Shown one piece after another: positions 21,277 through 32,226 of a DNA stretch of 64,000 bases. Source of the stretch: Saitoella complicata NRRL Y-17804 (taxonomy: Eukaryota; Ascomycota; Saitoellomycetes; Saitoellales; Saitoellaceae). Position numbers and translations under genes: made by a program. The stretch's first letter is position 1. Every line of letters starts with the position of its first letter. The DNA is taken from assembly GCF_001661265.1 (NCBI RefSeq), contig NW_017566997.1:434001-498000 (forward strand). The letters run 5' to 3'. The notes beneath the pieces are model-generated. The model was not told where the DNA came from and made no database searches. It saw only the letters and a program-made list of their open reading frames with translations.

Positions 21277-22343
21277 TCACAAATCTTTCTCGCCAGACAA
21301 ACCATCACAAACAGGATCAAGCTTCTCGTAAAGTTGTTGAGTCCTGTTCCCCACCTTGCGAGGGACATTATCTGCAGCAGCCAACACCTTCTCTGTAGCT
21401 TTAGTGATCGCCGTAGTCTTGAACTCCTCTCCCGCCATCTCCTTCTCAGCCTTCGCCATTGCCACAGATACAGCAAACGCTTTGCTCCAGCTTCCGAGAA
21501 GACTCAAACTCTCTCCTGGTTTATTCGTGCGCAACAACTTCGGGACGTAGCCATTTGGGAACCTTTCCTCTGCCATGAAACTTTCCACAATATGTGTAGA
21601 AACTTTCTTGCCATCACCGAATACGTCGAGGAGAAGGGTGGGTTCGCCGTACGAGAGAATTCGGTGAGGTAGGTCGAGGGAGTAAGTTGGGTTGATCTCC
21701 TTCGAATGCCTCACACGTTCCACCCTGTACCTTCCAATGTCGTCGATCGTCAAATACTTCCCATCCTTACTGCAGCTGATGAATTTCTTCAGCAAGGCGG
21801 GATCAGCCTTCCTCTGATCTCCAAAACCGGAGTCAGGCCTGGTCAGAGAGGCATCGTGCTCAATCAGGTTGTGGCGACATAACGCGCCGAGATCAATGGT
21901 GCGGCCATCCCAAGAGCTTTGGAGGGCGCCGGACAACAAAGCCCAGCAGCTGGGAAAATTGGCGGAGTAGTAATCACGAAGTGCATGGTAGAGTTCGACT
22001 GGGCTGACTTTCTTGCCGTCATGAGGACTGCAAATCATTAGTGTCTGTGGTTAAAGAAGAACATGCTGGTGTAGACGTACATCACACCATGATTCGCCAA
22101 TGCGTTCAACCCAGGACAAGGGGTCCTATGGTCAAACTCACCAGGAGCTCTGTAGTATTCTGCACCAAGGCGAAGTTGTTCAAGCGGCTTAGGCTTGAAG
22201 GTATACTGCGCATAGAGAAGCGTGGGAAAAAGGTATATCATGTTGGAAACGACAGTGACGAGGTTGACAAGACCGCTGATGATTTGATAGGGAATGAGTA
22301 GGAGGCGTAGGGGAAAGAACTGGGCTCTGACTGTGTCGGACAT
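21277..22343 (-). CDS. Heme-thiolate peroxidase / peroxygenase with N-terminal membrane segment
   Basis: Two exons (intron 22028-22080) give 337 residues of the chloroperoxidase/unspecific peroxygenase family. These enzymes use a Cys-ligated heme and H2O2 to oxygenate or halogenate substrates. The proximal motif TPCPGLNALANHGV (Cys76) is followed across the splice by IPHDGKKVSP. The distal region has LIEHDASLTR, so the EHD-S pattern of short-type enzymes is present at about 144-148. Secreted relatives start with a cleavable signal peptide. Here residues about 12-48 (LLLIPYQIISGLVNLVTVVS, then IYLFPTLLYAQY) form a long hydrophobic stretch more like a membrane anchor. The substrate cannot be inferred. 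A TATA box sits about 85 bp upstream. Confidence 0.9.
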
Positions 22344-22955
22344 GCTTGTTAATCTTGTTACGTGCTACGATCGATTGTCGAAGATTGGGATTCTTGATAA
22401 TTCTTCTGAGGGTTTGGCCGTGGACTTATAAACAGTGATATACCGTGACGAATCTTTATCTGTGACATGATTGGTTCGTATGAACAGGTGTTACTGAATT
22501 GCCCCGTTTCCGAAAGAAGGTAACCCTAGGTACGTACGGTATACGGTAACATGTTTACAACACGCGCGTGCCGCTTCTGTTTCGGGTTGTAATGGTGGCC
22601 GTGACCTGAATTCCCTGCCGAGGCAATTAAGCTTTGATTGGTGAATAACTTGCAAGCATCGGCCTTGATATCGGACTTCATTGAGTTGCCAAGAGAATTT
22701 TTGGGTATACGAGACGCCAAGGCTTACTGATATCGACGTGCTACAGTGGCAGGAAACAATGACGCTGTCCATACCTTGGCTGACTGCTTGCGCTTGCAAT
22801 TGTTCTCCTGTTCAAATGGTGCGTGCCAATTGACCACAGGAATGACACGCCCTTACAAAGATGACACGCAAACACGTCTCGATCGCAGGCCGTGATAGTT
22901 CAGTTTCGACAAAAATGATTCATCCCAGTTTCACCCCTGACCTCCATTGGTCAGG
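22344..22955. other. Intergenic, peroxygenase promoter and mug113-like 3' flank
   Basis: Apart from the TATA box near 22426, I see no gene or repeat. Confidence 0.55.
22426..22432 (-). promoter_or_regulatory. TATA box of the peroxygenase gene
   Basis: TTTATAA on the minus strand, about 85 bp upstream of the ATG at 22343. Confidence 0.45.
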
Positions 22956-24221
22956 TTATGCCTCAACTTCTCCCCAGCCAACCTTCCCAAACTCGACCCA
23001 CTTCAAGATAACCGTCTTTATCCCCTCCCACCCCACTCTCCCCGTCTCAGCCTCAAACCACTCTCGATGAACCCTTCCACATGCCTCGCAGGCAGCCTTA
23101 TCCGATACAGGATGTTTATCGGCAAGCTCAATGTGAATTAGCCGTTCGACTCTGTGCGAGATAGAGACTTTGAGCGCAGAGGAGGCGGAAGAGGCGGGCG
23201 AGGGGTAGTACGCGACGAGGATGGGCTGAAGGGAGCATTGATTTGACCATTGATATAGCCGCCTCTGCAGGTTTGTTGTGCGTCCAATTTTGTACAGGGC
23301 ACGGCTCCCCTGAAAACCAGCCTCGATAGGGCTTTGTAACCGAAACACGTAGATATACCCTGGCTCTTCCCTTGCACTGATTGGTTTTTCAAGCTCTGAG
23401 AGTAGAGCGCGGCGAGTGGTCACGGAGAGTGTTGGGTCTATCCATTCGTTAGGAACGAGGAAAGCCCCGTGGCCGTCTGCTCCTGGGACGCGGATGGTGG
23501 TGCCGGGGAGTGAGGCGAGGGCCGAGAGAGGTAGTGTGACAGTTGATGAAGCCGATTGAATCGGTGCTGGTCTTCGTGGTTTCACCATATTTGGTTTATT
23601 GGCAGCACGTATCTCCGGCGTAGAGGAATGCAGAGGAACGTGCACTTCTGATGGTGGTCGAGGGTCGTGAAGACCAGGTCTCGGGGTTGGCGGCAGTGCT
23701 GTTTTCGCAGTAGGAGGGATAGAATTGAACGCAGAGTCCGACATACAACAGAGCTTTCTGAAAAAGCGACTGACCTTAGAATCTCTTTTTGGCGGTACCA
23801 TAGTCTGGTGCTGTGGTGTATTCTTTGGAGGCGGTAAGGGCTTGTTTGGCGGTATCGGTGGCTGTCCGGTTGTATGCGATTGTGAACGTATGTCAGAGTT
23901 TCCTGACATGGGCTGTAACGCTATTCTCGGCCCTCTGATGCCTTGTGCATTCCGCCTGCTCGCCGGAGCTGCACTCTTCGCATGATCTTTATGCTGAAAG
24001 CAATACTTGTCTTCTGGGGTCAACGAGGCACCGGACTTTACTACTGGCAACGCCCGTCGGCATGGCTTCCCACTCGACACGGCGACAGCATGGCAAGTGA
24101 GGGCTGGGTGCTTGCTGTCTTTCCGGCTGAGGCCACTGGCAAGATGTTCGGGCGAGGTTGCGAAGTGCAGCTTTCGAGTGCGGCCGTCAGATATCTCTTG
24201 CCGAGGTCTTCTCATTGTCAA
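22956..24221 (-). CDS. mug113: T5orf172/GIY-YIG-like domain protein, Mug113 family
   Basis: This intronless gene encodes 421 residues. The N-terminal half has a Cys/His unit (HPALTCHAVAVSSGKPCRR followed by YCFQHKDH) and a long Pro-rich linker. The C-terminal domain is the T5orf172 (DUF1766) fold related to GIY-YIG nucleases: GYIYVFRLQSP, ALYKIGRTTNLQRRLYQWSN, AYYPSP, RVERLIHIEL, then CEACGRVHREWFE. The fission-yeast relative is the meiotically up-regulated gene mug113. Whether the domain binds or cuts DNA here is unknown. It diverges from the mug190 homologue across 128 bp carrying a perfect CRE palindrome. Confidence 0.8.
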   Translation of the reverse strand: MTMRRPRQEISDGRTRKLHFATSPEHLASGLSRKDSKHPALTCHAVAVSSGKPCRRALPVVKSGASLTPEDKYCFQHKDHAKSAAPASRRNAQGIRGPRIALQPMSGNSDIRSQSHTTGQPPIPPNKPLPPPKNTPQHQTMVPPKRDSKVSRFFRKLCCMSDSAFNSIPPTAKTALPPTPRPGLHDPRPPSEVHVPLHSSTPEIRAANKPNMVKPRRPAPIQSASSTVTLPLSALASLPGTTIRVPGADGHGAFLVPNEWIDPTLSVTTRRALLSELEKPISAREEPGYIYVFRLQSPIEAGFQGSRALYKIGRTTNLQRRLYQWSNQCSLQPILVAYYPSPASSASSALKVSISHRVERLIHIELADKHPVSDKAACEACGRVHREWFEAETGRVGWEGIKTVILKWVEFGKVGWGEVEA

Positions 24222-24245
24222 AAACCATCGTCGTAGTTAATGCGA

Positions 24246-24253
24246 TGACGTCA
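24246..24253. promoter_or_regulatory. CRE palindrome in the shared mug113/mug190 promoter
   Basis: TGACGTCA, inside ATGACGTCAT, lies 25 bp from the mug113-like start and about 100 bp from the mug190-like start. In fission yeast Atf1-Pcr1 binds this site and has roles in meiosis. That it acts on these genes is inference. Confidence 0.45.
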
Positions 24254-24349
24254 TGGGGTATCCGGCCAAGCCCGCTGCACAGCCGCAACACCAAGAGACT
24301 GAACATCCGAAAGACCAGAGCAGGAGAAAGTTGCACGACAACGATAGCC

Positions 24350-27300
24350 ATGGCATACAACGGTCCCGCTCACCAGCATCGACCAACCGAAGGCTACGGC
24401 GCGAAAAACCCCGTTCCAACCGTCCAAAACTACTACAACCAGCGCAAAACCCAAGATGAAGGTAGTCACCCTCGTGAGGTTGTTGATCCCGTTACGCAGG
24501 AGCGTGTGGTGATTGAGGATATTACTGCGGATCATGATTATACTGTAGCGAAGGATAGGGTATGTTGAGGAGATCCGTGTGTGCGAGGATGAAGATTGAC
24601 TTTCAGGACATAGATTACTGTTCCAGCGGATGGTGCATTCGCAACGGGTGAGGAACCGCAGACAATTGAGCAGGCTGGGTCGCGCCTCACTCGTCTTGCT
24701 CGTCGCGATGCGAAGGAGAAGCGGGTTACGCCCAACGACAACTTCGTCGAACTCCCCGTCGAGCTGAACAACAAGACCAACATCCTCTACTACCCTCTGC
24801 CCCCTCCTGACTGGGAAAAGTACAATAAATGGGTCAAGGAGTGGCTGTTGCAGTTCGTTATTGCGGGTTTGGGTGTCGCGCTCGTTATGTTGCGAGCGGG
24901 GTGGAACCCTATGTGGGCCGTGTTATTGGTGTATGTCGGGTGGACACTCATGACAAAGAAGATCGATGAGGGGTATGATTTTACGACGATGGATACGGAG
25001 AGGCAGAGGGGCGAGGTGGCTAGTCAAGGACGTGTCCCGGAATCTGTCGAATGGTGTGAATGAATAAGCTGAATTCGGGTAGAGATTACCTCGGCTAACT
25101 TTTTCTCACAGGCTCAACTACCTTCTCCGAACTCTCTTCCCACTTATTGATCCTGAGATGTTCCGCTCCTCGACCGACCTCATCGAAGATGTCATGCAAG
25201 CCTCGATTCCCTCCATCATCCACGCCGTCAAGATTGCGGATCTTGGACAAGGATCTACTCCGATTCGCATTCTGTCGATGCGTACCCTCCCAGACAACGA
25301 GATGCTCCCCAACCTCCAGCCTAAGGCTCCTGATGAGAGTTCTGCCGGCGCCCCTAACGAAGAAGAGGAAGCAGGCGAATTCGTCAACATGGAAGTCGCG
25401 TTCGCGTATCGCGCCGAACCCTCTGGCGCGGACGCGGCGTCAAAAGCCAAGAACGTCCACTTGTTAATCCATTTCTATCTTGGTCTCAAGAACTTCTTTG
25501 GTATTCCGTTGCCCATTTGGGTTGAGATGAGGGGTGCCGTGGGAAAGGTTAGGTTAAGGATGCAATTCACGCCTGACCCTCCTTTCGTCAAAAACCTGAC
25601 GTTCTCGTTGATGGGTTTGCCGAAGATCGACGTGTCTGCTGTCCCCGTCACCCAGCGCTTCGTCAATGTCCTTAACTTGCCGTTGATCTCGACGTTTGTG
25701 CACTCGTCTATCAACGCCGCTGCGGCGGAGTACGTCGCTCCCAAGAGTATGACGCTTGACTTGGCAAAGATTTTGGTCGGTGAGGATGTTAAGAAGGATA
25801 CTGCGGCTATGGGAGTCATCTTCATCAAGATCCATGCGTGTGAGAACCTCGAGGGAGCGGATAGTGGAGGCAAGTCAGATCCGTATATCACGGTCGCATT
25901 GTCGAAGTACGCTAAGCCGTTGTTCTCGACGAGAGTCATTGAGGCCGATGTTAACCCTCGCTTCGAGGAGTGGACTACGCTCTTGGTGACGCCGGAGGAG
26001 GTCAAGGCCGGCGAAGCCGTCGCGTTGCAGTTGTGGGACAGTGACCGGATGAGTGCGGATGACATGCTCGGCCGTTGCGAAGTAGATGTACAAGAACTTA
26101 TGCGGCACCCCGGAAAATACGAGAAACGCGTCGACACTCTCGAAGGCTTCGACAAAGGTTCCAAGATGCGAGGGAAAATCCACTGGAGCGTTGGGTACTT
26201 CAAGAAATCCAAGTTCAGCGATGAGCAGCGCACTGATGGGGAGGATCAACGTCTTCCACCTGAGTTGAGGAGTCTGCCGGAGTTTAAGGCGCAGAGGGGG
26301 ATCGCGGACTCGAACGTAGAGGCAGATGCGTTGGTTTGTGTTCCCGACCCGAGCCAGCCGAGTGGTATTTTGAGTATTCAGATTCACCAGATTGTTGGAC
26401 TGGAGGTGCAGAATATCACTGGGTCGTATGGGAAGAAGAACCCTTTCCAAGCTGGGCAGAAAGCTGGAGAGTTGAGTGGTCAGCAGGCGGAGGATACCAA
26501 GCAAGCCCCGTCCGCGTATTGTAACATCATCCTGAACGATGACAAGGTTTATCAGACCCGCTCGAAGCCATTCACGACTGATCCTATTTTCAATGCGGGG
26601 ACGGAGAGGTTTATTGGAGATTGGAGGGAGACTGTGATTATGGTCGAGTGTTATGACAGTCGTGTTCGTGAGCATGATGCGTTGCTTGGTGTCGTTGTGC
26701 TCAAGTTGTCGGATATATTTGCTACTTCGTCGCAGGTTACAAAGTACTACCCCTTGGCTGGTGGACTCGGCTTCGGACGTGTGAGGATTTCTACTCTCTT
26801 CAGATCTGTCGAAGCCAAGTTGGATAAGAACTTGCTTGGGTGGAATGTGGGAACGTTGCAGATCACTTCTGATTCTATTCGCACGACGTTTGAGAATGGT
26901 GCGGATGCGGGTGGATACAGGTCTATGAAGCTCGCTCTGCAGACTGGGGAGTCATCGAGCAAGTTATCGAGCCGGCATGCGGAGACAAAGGATGGTGCGA
27001 TTGAGTGGAAGTTTAGTGACGAGAACGCGAAGCATCTTCCCATCCGGAGGAGGTATGGATCTGCGCTGCTTATCGAGCTCCGGAGTCGTGGCTTGTCGTT
27101 GAGGACCCACGCAACTGCTGTTGGTGTCCTTTGGCTCCACAAGATCATGGACAACGTTGATGAGAGTCATCGTGTTGCGTTGTTTGAGGGTGATGATCTG
27201 GAGACGATCAAGCAGAGCGTGGTGGAGAGCCATGAGGATATCGAGATGCGGAAGCTCGACGTCAAGCAGATTGGATGGGTGGAGTTCGACGCCGTTTTTA

Positions 27301-28139
27301 AAGCTGGAATGGACCGATTCCACGAGCGCTTTGGCGAGGCTGACCATGATGTTAGGCAGAGTTGGGACGGCTGGGAGTGTGCTGTGTCCATCGGCGAGCG
27401 TAACAGGACCGGTGATTTCCCGATCATGACGGAGGACGAAGCAGGTCATTCGAGTGAGGATGACGAGGACGAGACTGCTGTTGAGAAGAACGCTCGTCAG
27501 CAACCTGCGGCTGCGGCTGCTCTTGGTAAACAGGGACAGCGCCATAGCCAGGAGCCTAATGGGGGTCCGTCGCACCCTCGGAAGACCGTGGGACCGCGAG
27601 GTTACCATGTTCAAAGGCAGTTTGATGAGCGACTCCTCCTGAACAGCGAAATCATCGGTAACAAGAACACTGCTTTTGCCGGCATGGTCAACCGCGGCGG
27701 CAGCTCTGGTGCCGACGATTTCAACCAGGATTCTCACGGAGCCCAGGTCATGCCCCAGAACGCCTCCAAGAAGAAGAAGCACATCCAGACAATTGGTTCC
27801 GATATCCCCGAGAGCCACATCATCGGCGACGACGCCCATCATAACGTCGAGCAAAAACAGCAGAAACTCCGTCATGGTCGGAACCAAAGTGAGGACTGGC
27901 AGGATAGTGAGGACTCGGAAGAGGACGGCGATAGAGACGAACCTCATGGCTTGCGGGAACGGTACCACGCGTGGAGAGAAGACCAGAAAGAGCTTCACCG
28001 TCATCAGCGTGGAATTATGCAGTTCAAGCCTGCGAGGACTGCGGCGTGGGCGAAGGATGGGGCGAATACGCTTGTGGGGAAGACGAAGCGGAGGTTCTCG
28101 ATGAAGGCACGCAAGCCTGATGTCGAGACTGAGATCTGA
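24350..28139 (+). CDS. mug190: SMP/C2-domain membrane-contact protein, Mug190 family
   Basis: Three exons (introns 24560-24613 and 25054-25111) give 1225 residues. The order is a hydrophilic N-terminus, a membrane hairpin at about 146-185 (LLQFVIAGLGVALVMLRAG, then WAVLLVYVGWTLM), an SMP-type lipid-transfer region at about 215-440, and C2 domains at about 449-560 (GVIFIKIHACENLEGADSGG, KSDPYITVAL) and 634-770 (GILSIQIHQIVGLEVQNITG). A charged C-terminal tail follows. This is the tricalbin/extended-synaptotagmin layout, and the closest named relative is fission-yeast Mug190. Such proteins tether ER to plasma membrane and move lipids. The first acceptor (ACATAG) is forced by an in-frame TAG directly before it. 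Confidence 0.85.
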
Positions 28140-28320
28140 ATTGATCGTGGGGGTTCGTTTTGTAGTAGCACACTTGTACATAAGGTATGCTTATGGGTTG
28201 TACGATTAGCTATAGGGATGATAAGTCACGAGCGTTGCCGTAGTGGAATGTTCTAATGAATTGAAAAGCGCTTGATACCCACTACCTACACGGACACATT
28301 TTGCCCCTCTATCCCTACGC

Positions 28321-29466
28321 TTATCCGGTGAGCGCAGCGGGCTCTTCCTCCACCACCTTCGCATTGTACATCTTTCCTCTGAATCCCCAAACACCAAAGT
28401 TATTCTGCTCCAACTCAATCCCATCAGGACCCTCCGTGACATCGTACTTCCTCGACATGAACTCATTCTTTCCCGGCCTCAACAGAATATCGATCTCGTC
28501 GTCAGCTTGATCACGGAGCCAGGCTACATCGCGGTCCATGTCCTCTTGGGAATACCCCGTAACGAAAACACCACACTTTGTCTGCAACAACTGCGGGATC
28601 GTCGGAGCCCAGAGGTGGGAGGTGGCGGGGTATCCGATTCCAGGCGAAAACAGGAAAAACACGTCGCGATACGGATCGAAGGGTTGGAATTGTTGTTGTT
28701 CGTGAAGGGCGTGATAATACTCTGTATGCGTCTCAAACGTCATATTGGGATGATACAACTCCTTCTTCGGCGTTCCATTCGTCTGGGGTCCGAGGAGAGC
28801 CTCGGGACCGATGAAGTAGAGCTTAAATGTAGCTTGGGGGAAGAGGTAGGTGAGTTGGAGCCAGACGTGGCGGGGGAGTGTCGCGTCCGCGCGGGCACCG
28901 AGGATGAAGATTCGTCGGGGCTCGTCTTGGTAGGTTGTTAGCGCCTTTGAACGACCGACGGTTGGTTCGGGGTGAAGGCCCAGGCGGAGGGCGGTGAGGG
29001 TTTTGAGACCTTCGACGGTTAAGCGGCCGTTAGATGTGTTGTGTGGGGATAATTCGTGGAGGATGGAGGCGACGGTGACGGGGTATGTCAGCAATTTTGA
29101 CACATGACGGATCTGCTGCGCAGTCTTCACGTTCTGGTGGGAGCGACTGTAGATATACGTTTCCCAGTTTGTAAAGTTGTAGACTTGGTCGGAGGGTTGA
29201 TCGCCCGGGAAATCGAATTCGGGGAAGTTGCCGTTGGGACGTGTACGGAGGTCGAGTTCGTCGTCACGAGCTTGTTTGACCTTCTCGCGGAGGATGGGGT
29301 CATCGGGGAGTTTGCTAAGGTCTTCCTCGGTGGTTTCGGTGACTTGCTTTTTGAAGAGGGAGAAGAATGGTCGTCGTTGGGGGAGGAGAGACGGGCTGGG
29401 GCGGAGGGAGACAGCGGGACGAGCTGATCGGACTGCTGCCCGGACAGCTATTCTTGCTGACTGCAT
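28321..29466 (-). CDS. Mitochondrial protein with MSS51-type C-terminal domain
   Basis: This intronless gene encodes 381 residues. Residues 1-40 are an Arg/Ser/Ala presequence (MQSARIAVRAAVRSARPAVS). The core resembles the MSS51/ZMYND17 C-terminal region: IFILGARADATLP, FKLYFIGPEALLGP, FDPYRDVFFLFSPGIGYP, LLQTKCGVFVTGYSQEDMDRD, LLRPGKNEF and FGVWGFRGKMYN. Yeast Mss51 couples COX1 mRNA translation to cytochrome oxidase assembly and carries a Cys-rich zinc-finger region at its N-terminus. None is present here. It could therefore be a paralogue specialised for another mitochondrial role. The family assignment rests on recalled motifs. Confidence 0.7.
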   Translation of the reverse strand: MQSARIAVRAAVRSARPAVSLRPSPSLLPQRRPFFSLFKKQVTETTEEDLSKLPDDPILREKVKQARDDELDLRTRPNGNFPEFDFPGDQPSDQVYNFTNWETYIYSRSHQNVKTAQQIRHVSKLLTYPVTVASILHELSPHNTSNGRLTVEGLKTLTALRLGLHPEPTVGRSKALTTYQDEPRRIFILGARADATLPRHVWLQLTYLFPQATFKLYFIGPEALLGPQTNGTPKKELYHPNMTFETHTEYYHALHEQQQFQPFDPYRDVFFLFSPGIGYPATSHLWAPTIPQLLQTKCGVFVTGYSQEDMDRDVAWLRDQADDEIDILLRPGKNEFMSRKYDVTEGPDGIELEQNNFGVWGFRGKMYNAKVVEEEPAALTG

Positions 29467-29769
29467 TTCTGTGGATCAGATATTCCAACTGGGTTTATTC
29501 GAGGGTGTATCAAAAGTCATGACTTCAGACGTACGCGTATGCGACCACCAGGGACCCTTGAGAGCGACATAGACGGATCTGCCGAGAAAGAGTCTTGGTT
29601 TCATGAAGCAAAAAGGCGTTCTTTATCGGCGTCTGTTCGTAACCCTTCCGTGCACCATTGGCTTTCTCATCGTTATCCCATGTCAGGCTGCATGGGCCCG
29701 GACGCCGGTGGAGACCCCGCCGTATGCCAGCCTGTCAACCAGAACACCATTCCCCCCTCGACCATCCCA

Positions 29770-30993
29770 ATGGACAGCGGCGAAGGATCAAGCAATCCTA
29801 CAGACAGAAAAGTCTACATCAAAGTAACCTCCCCGACAACCCCCTGTCCCTCCGACCACATCTTCACCGTCGATGCCTCCCTCACAATCCTCGACCTAAA
29901 ACACGAGATCACGAGGATTATCGATGCGGGAGCAACAGTGGATCGGCAAAAGTTGATTTTTGGGGGGAGGGTGTTGGATGAGAGGTGGGTCTTGGGTGAC
30001 GTTATCAAGGCCGTAAGTACATGGGGTGTCAGTGGAGTGTGTGTGTGGCTGGGCGTGAACTGATGGACGTGTGTGTAGTATACGCCAGAAACGAAAGCGA
30101 CGGTACATCTTGTTGTTACGCCATCACCAACAGCTTCCACAACAACCGCAGCGACTCCAGCCCCTCATCAGACAACCTCCGAACCATCACAACCCACTCC
30201 GTCCCACGCCCCTCCTCCCCAACCTCCAACCCTACCAACAACCATTGCCTCCAGCATCCCCGGCATTCCCGATGGAACTCCTATCAGCATCGAAACTACT
30301 CCGCACACCTACCGTTACATCCTCCTCAACGGCGCCCCATACCTCCTCCAACTCCCGCCACGCACCCCAAACGTTATCCCAGTCGTCGGACCAGACGGTT
30401 CCTCATACCTCCTCCTATCCCCGGCGGCAACGGAGGCAGTAGAGTCTGGCTTCGTAAGGCTGGGACGTCGTCTCCGTGGATTGGGTATGAGGGGACTAGG
30501 AAGAGAAGCGGCTTGGCGACGCCTCAGAATCCACGCGGGACAAGTCTGGCTCGTTCTCCGCCTCGGGTTCATGTTGGCGTTGTTTTCGCAGGGCGCGGGG
30601 TGGGGAAAGTTCGTGACGTTGTTGTTGAGTGCTTGTGTTATATTCTTTTGGCAGACGGGGATTTTGGCGTATTTGAGGGGAGGAGGGCAAGGAGAGAATG
30701 GGGCTAGGCCGGTGGTTGCTGAGCATCGTGAACAGCCGGCTGGTCCAGCACCGGGGCCAGCAGCGCAACCACAGGAACATTCGAATCAAGCACAAACACC
30801 CGCACCAGGAGCAGCAGCAGCAGCAGCAACACCGACACCCACAGCACCCGCGGCCGTACCTGTCGCGCAAGGGCCAGTGACAATCTTCGAGATGCTGAAG
30901 CAGATCACGATACTGTTCTTCACAAGTCTGATACCTGGACCTGAGGTGGTGCCTCCGGGGTTTGTTGCAGAGCCTGTTGCGAGGGAAGCTTGA
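29770..30993 (+). CDS. HERP-like ubiquitin-like-domain ER membrane protein
   Basis: Two exons (intron 30013-30078) give 385 residues from the ATG at 29770; the ATG at 29680 would add 30. A ubiquitin-like domain covers about 15-95 (VYIKVTSP, LTILDLKHEITRII, DRQKLIFGGRVLDERW, ATVHLVV). A Thr/Pro-rich linker and a basic helix (RLGRRLRGLGMRGLGREAAW) precede two adjacent hydrophobic segments (VWLVLRLGFMLALFSQG, VTLLLSACVIFFWQTGILAY). An Ala/Pro/Gln-rich region and a last hydrophobic helix end the protein. UBL plus a membrane hairpin is the plan of HERPUD/Usa1-type ERAD scaffolds that assist the Hrd1 ligase. The domain plan is clear; the exact orthology is inference. Confidence 0.75.
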
Positions 30994-31391
30994 TCATGAG
31001 CTTGCTTGGGGCCATGACATAAGGCAGAAATGTACGCTATGAGAGGACCGCTGGTCTGAAATGGATGGGGCAGGGAGAAGGGGAGTTTCACTATCATTTG
31101 TTTTGCTATACCTAGGATTCATTCAATATCGGGATTTTTTGCCTTGTCTGCACATAATGCGTGTCTTACCGATATCCAGGTGCAGGACGTGACGTACGGA
31201 TGTTTTGCCACGGTAGAAGTTCAACATCAGCTGTAGAAGAGGAGCTCAGCACCATACTTTGGTTCAGCGGGACGAACAAATCTAAGGTTCAATGTGTGAT
31301 CAATGGAGTTTATCGCCGTATGGACGACTAATTGTTCTGTGAACAGGTTCGTTACCTCCTCCAGCTTTCCCGCCACCCACGCTCTCCCATC
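30994..31391. other. Intergenic, 0.4 kb
   Basis: 3' flank of the HERP-like gene and promoter of the LysM gene. No gene or clear motif seen. Confidence 0.55.
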
Positions 31392-32060
31392 ATGACATCC
31401 TCTCCCCCAAAATACACATGCAACACATGTGCCCGATTCCTCCCATTCAATACCTACCCACCCCTTCTCACCTCATGCTGCAAAACCTTCGTCTGCCCAT
31501 CCTGCACCAAGAAGAACCCACGATTCGCGAGTTATTGCATGCTGTGTCAATTACCTATCGACCCCTCCCTACAACCCTCTCCACCGGCGTACGAGAGTGA
31601 GTTACCGACATACGAAGTCGCCTTGACCCTACCACCCAGTGAAACCGCCCGAGTCACGAAGGCGAACGGGAAAGGGAAGGAGGAAGCAGGCGTGGTGCAC
31701 TATATCCGCCCAACCGATACCCTCATCTCCCTCTCTCTCGCCTACCACATCCCCCTCCCCCTCCTCCGTACCCACAACTCCCTTTTCAGCGACCACCTTC
31801 TCCCTGGCCGTCACACAATCCTCATCCCCTCATCCCACTACACCGGTCCCTCACTCTCGCCCTCGCCAGATCCGGACGCGGGGAGGAAGAGTATGGTGAA
31901 GAGGTTTCAGTGCAGGACGAAGTGTGTCGAGTGGGAGGTTGCGCGGTGGTATTTGGAGGGGAGTGGGTGGAGGGAGGAGGAGGCTGTGAGGAGGTGGCAG
32001 GAGGATGACGCGTGGGAAAGGGCGCATCCGAAGGAGGGGAGTGGGACGTTGATGAGATAA
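31392..32060 (+). CDS. LysM protein with N-terminal zinc-binding module
   Basis: This intronless gene encodes 222 residues. The first 60 carry Cys pairs that look zinc-binding (YTCNTCARFLPFN, CCKTFVCPSCTKKNPRF, YCMLCQLP). A LysM domain follows at about 105-155 (VHYIRPTDTLISLSLAYHIP, LPGRHTILIPSSHY). The C-terminus has FQCRTKCVEWEVARWYLEGS followed by an acidic amphipathic region. There is no signal peptide, so this is an intracellular LysM protein comparable to animal LYSMD proteins rather than a secreted chitin-binding effector. The ATG at 31392 is preferred over 31332 because the longer N-terminus looks like leader sequence. Confidence 0.8.
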   Translation: MTSSPPKYTCNTCARFLPFNTYPPLLTSCCKTFVCPSCTKKNPRFASYCMLCQLPIDPSLQPSPPAYESELPTYEVALTLPPSETARVTKANGKGKEEAGVVHYIRPTDTLISLSLAYHIPLPLLRTHNSLFSDHLLPGRHTILIPSSHYTGPSLSPSPDPDAGRKSMVKRFQCRTKCVEWEVARWYLEGSGWREEEAVRRWQEDDAWERAHPKEGSGTLMR

Positions 32061-32226
32061 ATCTGTGCTGTGCTGGGTTATAGGGTGGGCATGATGAACG
32101 CAAGCATGAACGCAGTTTAGATCCAGTCCTGACCGGATCTGGGTATATGAATAACCAGCGTGCCCTCTATCGTTGTACTCTACTAGTCTTTCCCTCCTCT
32201 TTTCTCGCTCTTTTGATGTATGCACC

